Source: Leptospirales bacterium (lineage in GTDB: Bacteria > Spirochaetota > Leptospiria > Leptospirales > Leptonemataceae). Taken from it: a DNA stretch of 64,000 bases. The stretch spans positions 186,001 through 250,000 of the forward strand of contig JAIBBN010000003.1 in NCBI GenBank assembly GCA_019694655.1, written 5' to 3'. The notes under the pieces were generated by a model, which was not told the DNA's origin, ran no database searches, and saw only the letters and a program-made list of their open reading frames with translations. Positions 17,971 through 27,562 of the stretch are shown piece after piece. How positions within the stretch are numbered: position 1 is the first letter of the stretch; each line of letters starts with the position of its first letter. A program made the position numbers and the translations under genes.

Positions 17971-19581
17971 CTAGCGCGGAATCCGAAAGGTTAAGACGAA
18001 GGATTGAGTATCGACGTCGGCCCTGCGAGCGACAAAGATGAATTGGCGGCGCAGCAGGGCTTCGATGCGCTGCGTTTCATCCGCCGGTCTGGGTCGTCCC
18101 TCAGCGGCCAGCGCCCCTTCGAGGTAGGGCGCGCGGAAGTAGGTCAGTTCCATGCCAGGATAGCGACGTTTCAATTCGCCCAACAAGAGCGGCGCATCGG
18201 CAGCTCGTTCCAGCAAGAAATCATGAAAGCGAAGTACACACGGTCCCCAGAGCAACGCCGCCGTTGGATTGTCAAATAGCGCCAGCTCGCCTGCCGCACT
18301 GCGGCAGAGGCGATCGTAATTTCGCATGGTGTGTGTGGCGCCGCGCATGATTGATATGCCGCGCCGCAATTGCCAGCTTCCCCAGACGAGGCTGGCAGCG
18401 AGCGCCAGCGTGAGGGCCCCCTGCAGCCAGGGGCGCCGGCGCTGGCCTTCTTCATAGATCTGCAGGACACAGAGATCTACAGCGACCAGAGCTGGAGTCA
18501 GCAGACTCAACAGGTATCGCGAACCCCAGCTCCACTGGCCATCATGTGGCGCGGAAATCAGAATCAGGATCAGCGCCAGCAACGCTGCAACCGAACTCAG
18601 GAAAACGGGCCGCGATCGCTTACGCAAGGTCGGTATCAGCGCCGGAGCAAAGATCAGGACCAGGAAAGGGGAATGACCAAAAAATCCCGGCTGAAACTCG
18701 CCCAGCTTACTGGCGCCAATCAACATGCTCTGAACAATTGCGCCGCGCTGCTGCAGATTAAACAGGTGTTCCAACTCCAGGGCGCCCGAAATCTTTGTGC
18801 CAAGTATCGAACCGCTGCTGAAGAAATGAAAAATTGCGATGGCGGTCAACATCGCCACAGCGCCGCTGAAGGCCGCCAGAGTGTGCAGTAAAGATCCCCG
18901 GACGCGATTCCAGAATCCATCGATGGACTGTAATGCACCCAGGGCCATTGGCCAGAAAAGCGCCTCCGGTCGAAAGGCAAAGACGGCGGCTGCCAGCGCG
19001 GCGCCGACAAAGCTCTGCCAGTAGCGGCCCTGCTGTCTGGCGCGTAACATCAAGCAGGCGCCAGATGCGGAAAGCAGCAGTGTCGGCATTGCTTCGGAAA
19101 AATCTACGGCATGCATCAGAAGGGGAGTCGACACAACGGCGGCCAGTAGCGAGGGCCACGCCAGGCGCCAGGCCCTTGCCAGGACCAGAAGATAGCCCAG
19201 AAAGATCAGACCATTGGCCAGCGGCCCGGCCGCCCGTTCGCCGAACGAAAACAGGGCGGCGCCAAACCAGGCATAGGCCAGAGGAAAGACCGGTTGCCAG
19301 CTGCCATCCGGCTGGCGCGCCAGATAATTGCCAGTTTTCAGCGGAAAGTAGCGCAGCTCGGCGTCAAGCTCGCCCAGCTCATGATGAATGGCCGGGCTGC
19401 CATAGCGCAGAATGGATTCGCTCTGCAGATAGCGCATCATGGCATCGTTGGTAAAAACGTGCCGCGGCGAAATCTGCGTAAAGCCCCACAGCAGGGCTAA
19501 GGTCCCGAAGAGCAGGGGCGCCCATTTGCCAGACTGCCGAAGCGCCGTCTGTCGGCTGCTGCTCGCGCCCTGTGTATCCAT
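17971..19581 (-). CDS. GT-C-like multipass membrane protein, putative glycosyltransferase
   Basis: 536 residues, with about ten hydrophobic helices spread from residue 20 to 430 and a soluble C-terminal tail. The first loop after helix 1 has HVFTNDAMMRYLQSESIL, with a single acidic residue (D46) where GT-C enzymes usually carry one or two. Resemblance is to putative Leptospira membrane glycosyltransferases, recognised by pattern only. It starts four bases after the gyrB stop and is followed two bases later by the next GT-C-like gene, so all three are probably cotranscribed and the two transferases may act in one pathway. Confidence 0.65.
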   Translation of the reverse strand: MDTQGASSSRQTALRQSGKWAPLLFGTLALLWGFTQISPRHVFTNDAMMRYLQSESILRYGSPAIHHELGELDAELRYFPLKTGNYLARQPDGSWQPVFPLAYAWFGAALFSFGERAAGPLANGLIFLGYLLVLARAWRLAWPSLLAAVVSTPLLMHAVDFSEAMPTLLLSASGACLMLRARQQGRYWQSFVGAALAAAVFAFRPEALFWPMALGALQSIDGFWNRVRGSLLHTLAAFSGAVAMLTAIAIFHFFSSGSILGTKISGALELEHLFNLQQRGAIVQSMLIGASKLGEFQPGFFGHSPFLVLIFAPALIPTLRKRSRPVFLSSVAALLALILILISAPHDGQWSWGSRYLLSLLTPALVAVDLCVLQIYEEGQRRRPWLQGALTLALAASLVWGSWQLRRGISIMRGATHTMRNYDRLCRSAAGELALFDNPTAALLWGPCVLRFHDFLLERAADAPLLLGELKRRYPGMELTYFRAPYLEGALAAEGRPRPADETQRIEALLRRQFIFVARRADVDTQSFVLTFRIPR

Positions 19582-19585
19582 GAGC

Positions 19586-21580
<1,995 letters not shown>

Positions 21581-21714
21581 TCAGGCCGGCGCGGATCGAT
21601 CCCTGTCTCCGATTTCAGCTGTCGACGGCGCTGCCGCCGAAATCAGCGCGAGACATAAATTATGGAAGGGGCCTTGCTCTGCCAGCCATTTCCGCAGGCA
21701 GAGCCGCCAGGGCT

Positions 21715-22062
21715 TTAGCGACGGTTCTTTTCTAGCTGCTCGGCGTATTCGATGGTGTATTGCGCCCAGGGAATTGCGTTCAGGCGGGCCTCAGGGATCT
21801 TCTTGCCCGTACCCTCGCAGACGCCGTAAACGCCTTTGTCCAGTTTGTCCAGAGCCAGATCGATCAGGCGGATCTTCTCAATGTCCATGTCCGAGAGTTT
21901 GGTCAGGACTTCATTGTTGATTACGCCGTCGGCCAGATCCACAAGATCGCCTTGATCATTGTAGACCATGTATTCGCGTTCAATCTCCAATTCACGGAGG
22001 ATTTCGGCTTTGGCCTCCAACAATCGCTGCCGGTACTTGTCGAGTTTGGCTTTATCCATCAC
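21715..22062 (-). CDS. dksA: DksA/TraR-family RNA polymerase regulator lacking the zinc site
   Basis: 115 residues (114 if the second ATG is used). The coiled-coil portion includes YNDQGDLVDLADGV, with the acidic tip residues that enter the polymerase secondary channel in DksA. In the C-terminal C4 module, only C82 remains: the other three positions are T85, T103 and Y106 (CEGTGKKIPEARLNAIPW, then QYTIEYAEQ). Zinc-less DksA-like proteins of this pattern exist in several phyla and still fold. It probably modulates rRNA and biosynthesis promoters with or without ppGpp. Upstream lies a candidate promoter whose spacer contains ten consecutive C on the coding strand. Confidence 0.88.
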   Translation of the reverse strand: MMDKAKLDKYRQRLLEAKAEILRELEIEREYMVYNDQGDLVDLADGVINNEVLTKLSDMDIEKIRLIDLALDKLDKGVYGVCEGTGKKIPEARLNAIPWAQYTIEYAEQLEKNRR

Positions 22063-22109
22063 AGACCCCGGAACATTGGGATGCGCGGCGCACAGTCCGC
22101 GGCTGAATG

Positions 22110-22138
22110 AAATTAGCCACCGGGGGGGGGGCCGGCAA
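22110..22138 (-). promoter_or_regulatory. Candidate dksA promoter with homopolymer spacer
   Basis: On the minus strand, TTGCCG (22138-22133; 4 of 6 to consensus) and TAATTT (22115-22110; 3 of 6) are separated by exactly 17 bases, ten of which are an unbroken C run (22131-22122). A start point near 22103 would leave a leader of about 40 bases before the dksA ATG. The boxes are weak matches, so this is a candidate only. Confidence 0.4.
22122..22131. repeat. Homopolymeric G10/C10 tract
   Basis: Ten consecutive G on the plus strand, between the divergent dksA and phasin genes. Tracts of this length are prone to slipped-strand mispairing. Confidence 0.95.
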
Positions 22139-22311
22139 GTCCGTCAAACATTCTGTCACATGCATCGCTTGAGGTCTCTGCCATTTTTTTTTCGGACTCC
22201 AGGTGAAAACACCAGGAAAGTGCTTGCCTCCTAATGCGGTGCACTAGCTTATGGTGCAACGCACAAATGACCGGCGCCAAGCCGGCGACTGTGGAGATCA
22301 GGAGGACGTCC

Positions 22312-22773
22312 ATGCTCGAGAAAAACATTCAGGATATTCTGAACGCCGGCATCGGTCTTTTCAAAGTTGGAGAACAAAATTTCCAGACTGCGATCCAGGC
22401 CATCACCAAGGCTTTCGAAGATCTGAAAAGCAAAGGCGCAGCGGACAATTCGGAAGCCGCGCAAAAGGTTCGCGAGGTTCTGGACAATACCATCAAGGGT
22501 CTGAACGATGTGGCCAGCCAGGCGCAGGCTAACTTCGAGCGAGTGCTCTCTGAGGCGCAAAAGAACTACACCCAGGTGCTTGATCAACTCAAGACTGTGG
22601 TTGGTGAAGACCGCATCAAAGATGTAAACTCGCGTTTCGAAGAACTGGCTTCCTTCATCAAGGAGAAAGCCGGTCAGGTGAATACCGCCGCGACCAGCTT
22701 CGCATCGCAAGTGCAGACCACTGTTGCTTCTGCTACCAAGAAAGCAGGCGGAGCAGCTGGCGCGCCGAAATAA
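22312..22773 (+). CDS. Phasin-family-like coiled-coil protein
   Basis: 153 residues, nearly all amphipathic helix, without signal peptide or membrane segment. The pattern (a FKVGEQNFQTAIQAITKAFED segment, a middle rich in Gln, Asn and Ala, and an Ala/Lys-rich tail AATKKAGGAAGAPK-like) resembles phasins, the proteins coating polyhydroxyalkanoate granules, and related apolipoprotein-like helices. No PHA synthase or depolymerase is in the window, so a granule role is not proven; a histone-like or lipid-surface role is possible. The ATG is chosen because a perfect AGGAGG lies seven bases upstream. A strong terminator follows. Confidence 0.75.
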   Translation: MLEKNIQDILNAGIGLFKVGEQNFQTAIQAITKAFEDLKSKGAADNSEAAQKVREVLDNTIKGLNDVASQAQANFERVLSEAQKNYTQVLDQLKTVVGEDRIKDVNSRFEELASFIKEKAGQVNTAATSFASQVQTTVASATKKAGGAAGAPK

Positions 22774-22799
22774 GCGTCGAACGTTCCTGGCAACAATGA

Positions 22800-22834
22800 G
22801 GCGCCGGCGGTTGATTCGTCGGCGCTTTTTTTTT
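22800..22834 (+). terminator. Rho-independent terminator after the phasin gene
   Basis: GCGCCGGCG and CGTCGGCGC pair with one mismatch around a TTGATT loop, followed by nine T. It also separates phasin transcription from the convergent pheT gene. Confidence 0.85.
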
Positions 22835-22865
22835 GCACGGCGGATTAAGGCGCGCCGTGCGCTAT

Positions 22866-25385
22866 TCAGCGCAGGGGAAAGCCGGCGGCGGCCAGCGCTG
22901 CTACACAACGCTCCAATAACATTTGGAGTTCCTCGCCGCTCAGCGTTCCATCCTGTTTCAATGCGCGCAACTCATAGCTGACCGACTTCTTTGCCGCCGG
23001 CAGCGGAGCGCCGCGGTAGATCGCCAGTAAGCGCATGCTGCGCAATTCAGGCAAGGCCAGCTGACGGAGTACCTGTAAAGGAACCTCGCTGCCGGTCTTC
23101 TCATCCAGCAGCAGCGATAGTTCGAACGCGGAATCTGGAAAAATAGATGGCGGGCTGTAGGCGCGCTTCTTGCGTTCCAGCAGGTGCGCGGTCAGGAAGG
23201 CGTCAAAGTGCAAATCGGCGATCAGGCACCGCCGACGCAGATCAAAGCGATCTTGAAATACGGGATGCAGGATGCCGGCGTAGCCCAGCAATTCGCCGCT
23301 GCTGGCATGCAGGCTGATGGCGCAGCCGGGATGAAGGTAGGGCGCTGCATCCTGCGGCCTCTCGACAATCGCGCATTGCAGCGCGACTCCGCATTCTGCA
23401 GACAGTCGATCCAGCAGCAGTCGCATTTCATTCCACTGCACGAAATCATTCTGTTGATCGAGGGGAAGATCTGAATCGTTACGATCCGGCAGCGAATAAA
23501 GCAGGGTGATTCGCCGCTCTTCCTCCGCCAGCCGCGCCTTGTTTGCAGCTCGTCCGTCCTTCAAGAAGACGCGCCCAAATTCGAAGATCTTGAATTCCGG
23601 AAACCGATTCTCATTCTGGGCCGCCTGGCGCAGGATTCCTGGAATCTGCGAGACGCGCAATTCCGGTCGATCGCCAAAGACCGGATTCTGCAACTGCAAC
23701 CCGCGTCGACCGACGATCAGGTTATCTTCTGTGGCGGAAAAACTGTAGTTGTATACCTCGCTGTAGCCGCCGGCCGCCGCCAGCAACAAACGCAGTTTGC
23801 GCGCCAGGCTGCGATCACGATTGGGCTTCAAGGCCTGCACCGGCGCTTGCGGCGCCCGCGGCGCTATGTTGTCATAGCCAAAGACGCGACCGAGTTCCTC
23901 AACGATGTCCTCGGCGATGGTAATGTCATACTGCGATCGAAAGGCAGGCGCCAGCAACTGTAACTCGGGGTCTTTGCCGGCGAGCGCTTTGACTTCGAAG
24001 TGCAGACGCCGCAAGGTATCAACTGCCTGCTTTGCGCTGATCGCAAAGCCCAGTCGCGCCTGTAGAAAACTGAGTCGAAGCCGAATCCTGTTGCGTCGTT
24101 CCTTTTGCGGTCCGGCGCCGCTGAGGGCGCCGGGTTGCAAGTCCGGACAGCTATGGCGCAAGAGCTCGACAATGCGCCCCAGCGCCGGGGCCGCCTTGGA
24201 CGGATCCTGACCCTTCTCAAAACGCTGGGCAGAATCAGTGCGCAGTGCAAGCGCCGAAATTGCAGCGCGAATCCGCTCTCGAGGAAAACAGGCCGATTCC
24301 AGAAAGAGGCGCGTGGTCTGCGGCGCAATGCCGGAGTGCAATCCGCCAATGATGCCGCCGATGGCCACTGCCGTTTTTGCGCTGGCCTTGCCATCGAAGA
24401 TGATGATGGCTTCCGGCGGAAGCGCACGCTCCACGCCGTCCAGGGCAGTGAAGTTTTTCAGGTCGCGGGCTCTGGAGGCGCTGGCGACCAGCACCGAATC
24501 GTTCCTTAACAGCGAAGCGTCAAAGGCGTGGTTAGGCTGCCCAAGCTCAAACATCGCGTAGTTTGAGGCGTCGACAACATTGTTGATGGGCTTCTGACCG
24601 ACGGCCAGCAAGCGGGCCTGCATCCAGAACGGCGAAGGCTTCACGCTTACGCCGTCGACGTACATGCCGAAGTAGGCGTGCGCCGCCCCCTCTTCAATTT
24701 CGATGCGTTTGACGCCGCTCTTGCTGCTGGCGGTCGGCCGCTTTGGCTTTTGCGCCGCCAGCGGATCGAAGCGCAGCGGCTTGTGAAAGAGCGCGGCGAT
24801 TTCACGAGCAAATCCAAAATGACACCAGAGATCGGGTCGATGCGTAATCGACTTATTATCGATATCCAGGACAGTATCTTCCAGGCAAAGTACTGCAGCC
24901 AGATCCTTGCCAGGCGTCGGCGCCTTGAGTTCTTGTTGCTTGCAGCATAACTCAAGATCCAGCAAACCGTCGGTTTCGCCAAACAAACGATCCAGGCCAA
25001 GTTCCTGCGCCGAGCATAGCATGCCCCTGGACTCGACGCCGCGAATACGCGAGGTCTTGATTGCAATTGCGACGCCCTCTTTGCCCGGCAAAGTTGCGCC
25101 CGCCGGGGCCAGCGCGGCCAGCATACCGGCGCGAACGTTTGCCGCGCCGCATACAATCTGCAGGCGCTCCTTGCCGGCGGATACCTGACAGATCGAGAGC
25201 CGATCGGCCTCCGGATGTCGCTCAACCGACTCGACCCTGACTGCCACAACGGACTTGAGATGAGCGAAGATCGATTCCACTGAGTCGACTTCGCAAACCG
25301 CAAGCGTCAGACGAGCAGCAGTTTTTTCGGGACCTACGTCGCTCAGATCGACGTAGTCGTTCAGCCAGTTCCATGAGAGTTTCAT
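22866..25385 (-). CDS. pheT: Phenylalanyl-tRNA synthetase beta subunit
   Basis: 839 residues. The N-terminal tRNA-binding (EMAP-like) module is present (residues ~40-155, with VVAVRVESVERHPEADRLSIC and GVESRGMLCSAQELGL). The B3/B4 editing region, B5 domain, central class II-like core and C-terminal anticodon-binding ferredoxin fold follow in normal order. With PheS it forms the (alpha-beta)2 enzyme that charges tRNA-Phe and edits Tyr. The start MKLSWNWLNDYVDL matches family N-termini. The frame stays open about 130 codons further upstream, but only through tandem repeats, and should not be used as a longer start. No Shine-Dalgarno is seen: a perfect hairpin ends eight bases before the ATG. 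Confidence 0.96.
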   Translation of the reverse strand: MKLSWNWLNDYVDLSDVGPEKTAARLTLAVCEVDSVESIFAHLKSVVAVRVESVERHPEADRLSICQVSAGKERLQIVCGAANVRAGMLAALAPAGATLPGKEGVAIAIKTSRIRGVESRGMLCSAQELGLDRLFGETDGLLDLELCCKQQELKAPTPGKDLAAVLCLEDTVLDIDNKSITHRPDLWCHFGFAREIAALFHKPLRFDPLAAQKPKRPTASSKSGVKRIEIEEGAAHAYFGMYVDGVSVKPSPFWMQARLLAVGQKPINNVVDASNYAMFELGQPNHAFDASLLRNDSVLVASASRARDLKNFTALDGVERALPPEAIIIFDGKASAKTAVAIGGIIGGLHSGIAPQTTRLFLESACFPRERIRAAISALALRTDSAQRFEKGQDPSKAAPALGRIVELLRHSCPDLQPGALSGAGPQKERRNRIRLRLSFLQARLGFAISAKQAVDTLRRLHFEVKALAGKDPELQLLAPAFRSQYDITIAEDIVEELGRVFGYDNIAPRAPQAPVQALKPNRDRSLARKLRLLLAAAGGYSEVYNYSFSATEDNLIVGRRGLQLQNPVFGDRPELRVSQIPGILRQAAQNENRFPEFKIFEFGRVFLKDGRAANKARLAEEERRITLLYSLPDRNDSDLPLDQQNDFVQWNEMRLLLDRLSAECGVALQCAIVERPQDAAPYLHPGCAISLHASSGELLGYAGILHPVFQDRFDLRRRCLIADLHFDAFLTAHLLERKKRAYSPPSIFPDSAFELSLLLDEKTGSEVPLQVLRQLALPELRSMRLLAIYRGAPLPAAKKSVSYELRALKQDGTLSGEELQMLLERCVAALAAAGFPLR

Positions 25386-25393
25386 ATTATAGT

Positions 25394-25430
25394 GTGCAGC
25401 GGCCTCTGCATCGTGCAGAGGCCGCTGCAC
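25394..25430. repeat. Perfect 17-bp inverted repeat just upstream of pheT
   Basis: Arms 25394-25410 and 25414-25430 are exact inverse complements (GTGCAGCGGCCTCTGCA) with a three-base loop. In the pheS-pheT transcript the hairpin would end eight bases before the pheT start codon, where a ribosome site is expected. The only sequence between is ACTATAAT. Confidence 0.95.
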
Positions 25431-25437
25431 GAATTCA

Positions 25438-26163
25438 GGCTTCCGTAGATTGCAGACCGTCGCAACACCTCCTGTGTTGCGCGGAACCGAGAATGATCGC
25501 TGCGCAGGCCGCGGCCGGTGGGCCGCTTCGCTGCCAGCAGCGCGGCGCGCTGCGCCTGGCCTGCTGCGCGCGTCGGCCTCTCTGTCGTGCAGCGTCCGCT
25601 GCACGAATTCAGGCTTCCGTAAATTGCAGACCGTCGCAACACCTCCTGTGTTGCGCGGAACCGAGAATGATCGCTGCGCAAGCCGCGGCCTGTGGGCCGC
25701 TTCGCTGCCAGCAGCGTGGCGCGTTGCGCCTGGCCTGCTGCGCGCGTCGGCCTCTCTGTCGTGCAGCGTCCGCTGCACGATTCAAGGCTTCCGTAGATTG
25801 CAGACCGTCGCAACACCTCCTGTGTTGCGCGGGACTGTGAAAGATCGCTCCGCAAGCCGCGGCCTGTGGGCCGCTTCGCTGCCAGCACCGCGGCGCGTTG
25901 CGCCTGGCCTGCTGCGCGCGTCGGCCTCTCTGTCGTGCAGCGTCCGCTGCAGGATGCAAGGCTTCCGTAGATTGCAGACCGTCGCAACACCTCCTGTGTT
26001 GCGCGGAACCGAGAATGATCGCTGCGCAGGCCGCGGCCTGTGGGCCGCTTCGCTGCCAGCAGCGCGGCGCGTTGCGCCTGGCCTGCTGCGCGCGTCGGCC
26101 TCTCTGTCGTGCAGCGTCCGCTGCACGATGCAAGGCTTCCGTAGATTGCAGACCGTCGCAACA
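25438..26163. repeat. 174-bp tandem repeat array between pheS and pheT
   Basis: Four complete 174-bp units begin at 25438, 25612, 25786 and 25960. A 30-bp fifth fragment (26134-26163) ends on the base adjoining the pheS stop codon. Units are nearly identical, differing at scattered single bases. Each holds several inverted repeats: CGCAACAC-CTCCT-GTGTTGCG (first copy 25461-25481), a GCGGCC/GGCCGC stem, a bulged CAGCAG/CTGCTG stem enclosing GGCGC/GCGCC, and, in most, GTGCAGCG-TC-CGCTGCAC at the unit end. 174 is divisible by three and the units are GC-rich, so several frames stay open on both strands without being genes. Together with the hairpin at 25394 this accounts for the whole 778-bp gap (25386-26163). 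Confidence 0.97.
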
Positions 26164-27186
26164 TCAAAACTGTTCCAGGAAGCGCAGATTGCCAGAGAGG
26201 AAATGGCGGATATCCTCAATGCCGTAACGCATCATCACCAGGCGGTCCAGGCCCAGACCAAAGGCAAATCCCGACCATTTCGCGGGATCAATGCCGCCCG
26301 AGCGCAGCACATTGGGGTGCACCAGGCCACAGGGCAAGAGCTCGATCCAGCCGCTCTGCTTGCAAGTGCGGCAGCCTTTGCCGCCGCAGATCAGACACTG
26401 GATATCAAGTTCAAAGGCCGGCTCAACAAAGGGAAAGTAGCCCGGTCGCAGTCGTACCGTGACATCGCGCTCAAAGACCTGCGACAGAAAGGTCTTCATG
26501 ATAAAGATCAAATTGGCGGCGCTAACCTCGCGATCGACCAGCATGCCCTCCACCTGGTGAAAGGTGTTTTCGTGGGAAGCATCGATCTCTTCGTAACGAT
26601 ACACGCGGCCGGGGGCAATCATGCGGAAGGGGGGCTGCATCACCTGCATGGCGCGGACCTGAATCGGGGATGTATGCGTGCGCAGCAAGTTGCCGTCGCT
26701 GGTCCAGATCGTATCCTGCATATCGCGCGCTGGATGGTCCGCAGAAAAGTTTAGTTTTCCAAAGTTGTTTTCGTCTGTCTCGACCTCCGGGCCATCGACG
26801 ATCTCAAAGCCCATCGAGCTGAAAATATCCTCGACTTCCATCTGCATGCGCGTGATCGGATGGAGCCGTCCAATGGGAGCGGACAGCGGGCGCAGCGCAT
26901 CGTAGCGCTCCGCCGCCAGGCGAGAGCGCAATTCCGCCGCCTTCAGCGATTCGCGTCGAAGATGGAGCGTTTCCTCGACCAGCTGGCGGGCGCGATGCGC
27001 GGCCTGGCCCGCAGCGGGCCGTTCTTCAGCCGGCAGATCGCGCAGCGACTTCTGCAATTCGCTGAGTTCGCCCTTCTTGCCAAGCAAGCGATGCTGAAGC
27101 TCCTCCAGCGCCGCCAGGCTGGAGGCCTGCTCCAAAGCCCGTTGCGCTTCCTGGGCAAGACTTTCCAGTTGGGCCGCCAGAGACAT
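26164..27186 (-). CDS. pheS: Phenylalanyl-tRNA synthetase alpha subunit
   Basis: 340 residues, the usual PheS length. An N-terminal coiled coil ([18 protein letters not shown]) binds the tRNA. The class II catalytic core has motif 2 ([24 protein letters not shown]), the Phe-binding [11 protein letters not shown], and motif 3 [19 protein letters not shown]-x2-C-x4-C-x2-C zinc-type knuckle ([12 protein letters not shown]) sits in the core, as in many bacterial PheS. An in-frame ATG at 27225 would add 13 residues; 27186 was chosen because [14 protein letters not shown] matches family N-termini, though no ribosome site stands out at either. Its partner pheT begins 778 bases later, an exceptional gap for this operon. 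Confidence 0.95.
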   Translation of the reverse strand: MSLAAQLESLAQEAQRALEQASSLAALEELQHRLLGKKGELSELQKSLRDLPAEERPAAGQAAHRARQLVEETLHLRRESLKAAELRSRLAAERYDALRPLSAPIGRLHPITRMQMEVEDIFSSMGFEIVDGPEVETDENNFGKLNFSADHPARDMQDTIWTSDGNLLRTHTSPIQVRAMQVMQPPFRMIAPGRVYRYEEIDASHENTFHQVEGMLVDREVSAANLIFIMKTFLSQVFERDVTVRLRPGYFPFVEPAFELDIQCLICGGKGCRTCKQSGWIELLPCGLVHPNVLRSGGIDPAKWSGFAFGLGLDRLVMMRYGIEDIRHFLSGNLRFLEQF

Positions 27187-27289
27187 CCCGGTCAAAGCGC
27201 CGTCTGGCAACAACCTGTCAACCATCCGCTTCGGAATCGCTTGTCAGCCCTCTGCCTCTGTGAAAAGTGTCCCTTTCGAGCAGGATACC

Positions 27290-27481
27290 ATGGCGCTTCC
27301 CAAGCGAAAACCCTCCAAACAGAAGACCCGCCAGCGTCGGGCGCATCATGCCATTGGCCGCCCCAACCTGGCGGCCTGCAAGAATTGTGGCAGCTTCATT
27401 ATGCCGCACCGCGTCTGTCCCTCTTGCGGCTGGTACAAGAACCGCGTGGTCCTGCCGCCCAAGCAGCGCTCGGCGGAATAA
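27290..27481 (+). CDS. rpmF: 50S ribosomal protein L32
   Basis: 63 residues starting [20 protein letters not shown], the L32 N-terminus. The zinc ribbon is complete: CKNCG and CPSCG. L32 sits near the 23S rRNA domain V region of the large subunit. It precedes plsX, the conserved rpmF-plsX order that links ribosome and membrane-lipid synthesis in many bacteria. An AGG lies six bases before the ATG. Confidence 0.96.
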   Translation: MALPKRKPSKQKTRQRRAHHAIGRPNLAACKNCGSFIMPHRVCPSCGWYKNRVVLPPKQRSAE

Positions 27482-27562
27482 GCTATCGACCGCTCTTCCT
27501 GAGGCCTGACGCAGGCCGGGAAGAGAAATCTGGTTTACCAGGCAATCAAGGGCCGCGCCAAT

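Noticed and set aside
22223-22255. TTGCCT ... TATGGT as a phasin promoter
   Set aside because: Spacing is 20 bases and the boxes are weak; no better pair was found, so no promoter is called.
25386-25391. TATAAT directly before the pheT ATG as a promoter
   Set aside because: Start of transcription would fall inside the coding region, no -35 box lies at 17 bases, and the position overlaps the foot of a hairpin. Probably coincidental.
25438-26163. CRISPR array
   Set aside because: Units are contiguous 174-bp direct repeats with no unique spacers and no cas genes in the window.
25386-26219. Several long open frames on both strands through the pheS-pheT gap, including one extending pheT upstream by about 130 codons
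   Set aside because: The 174-bp unit is divisible by three and GC-rich, so multiple frames are open by construction; the encoded 58-residue repeats match nothing and lack ribosome sites.
25450-26754. 434-codon plus-strand frame crossing the repeats and running antisense through the end of pheS
   Set aside because: It depends on repeat DNA and the antisense of a confident gene; no domain features.
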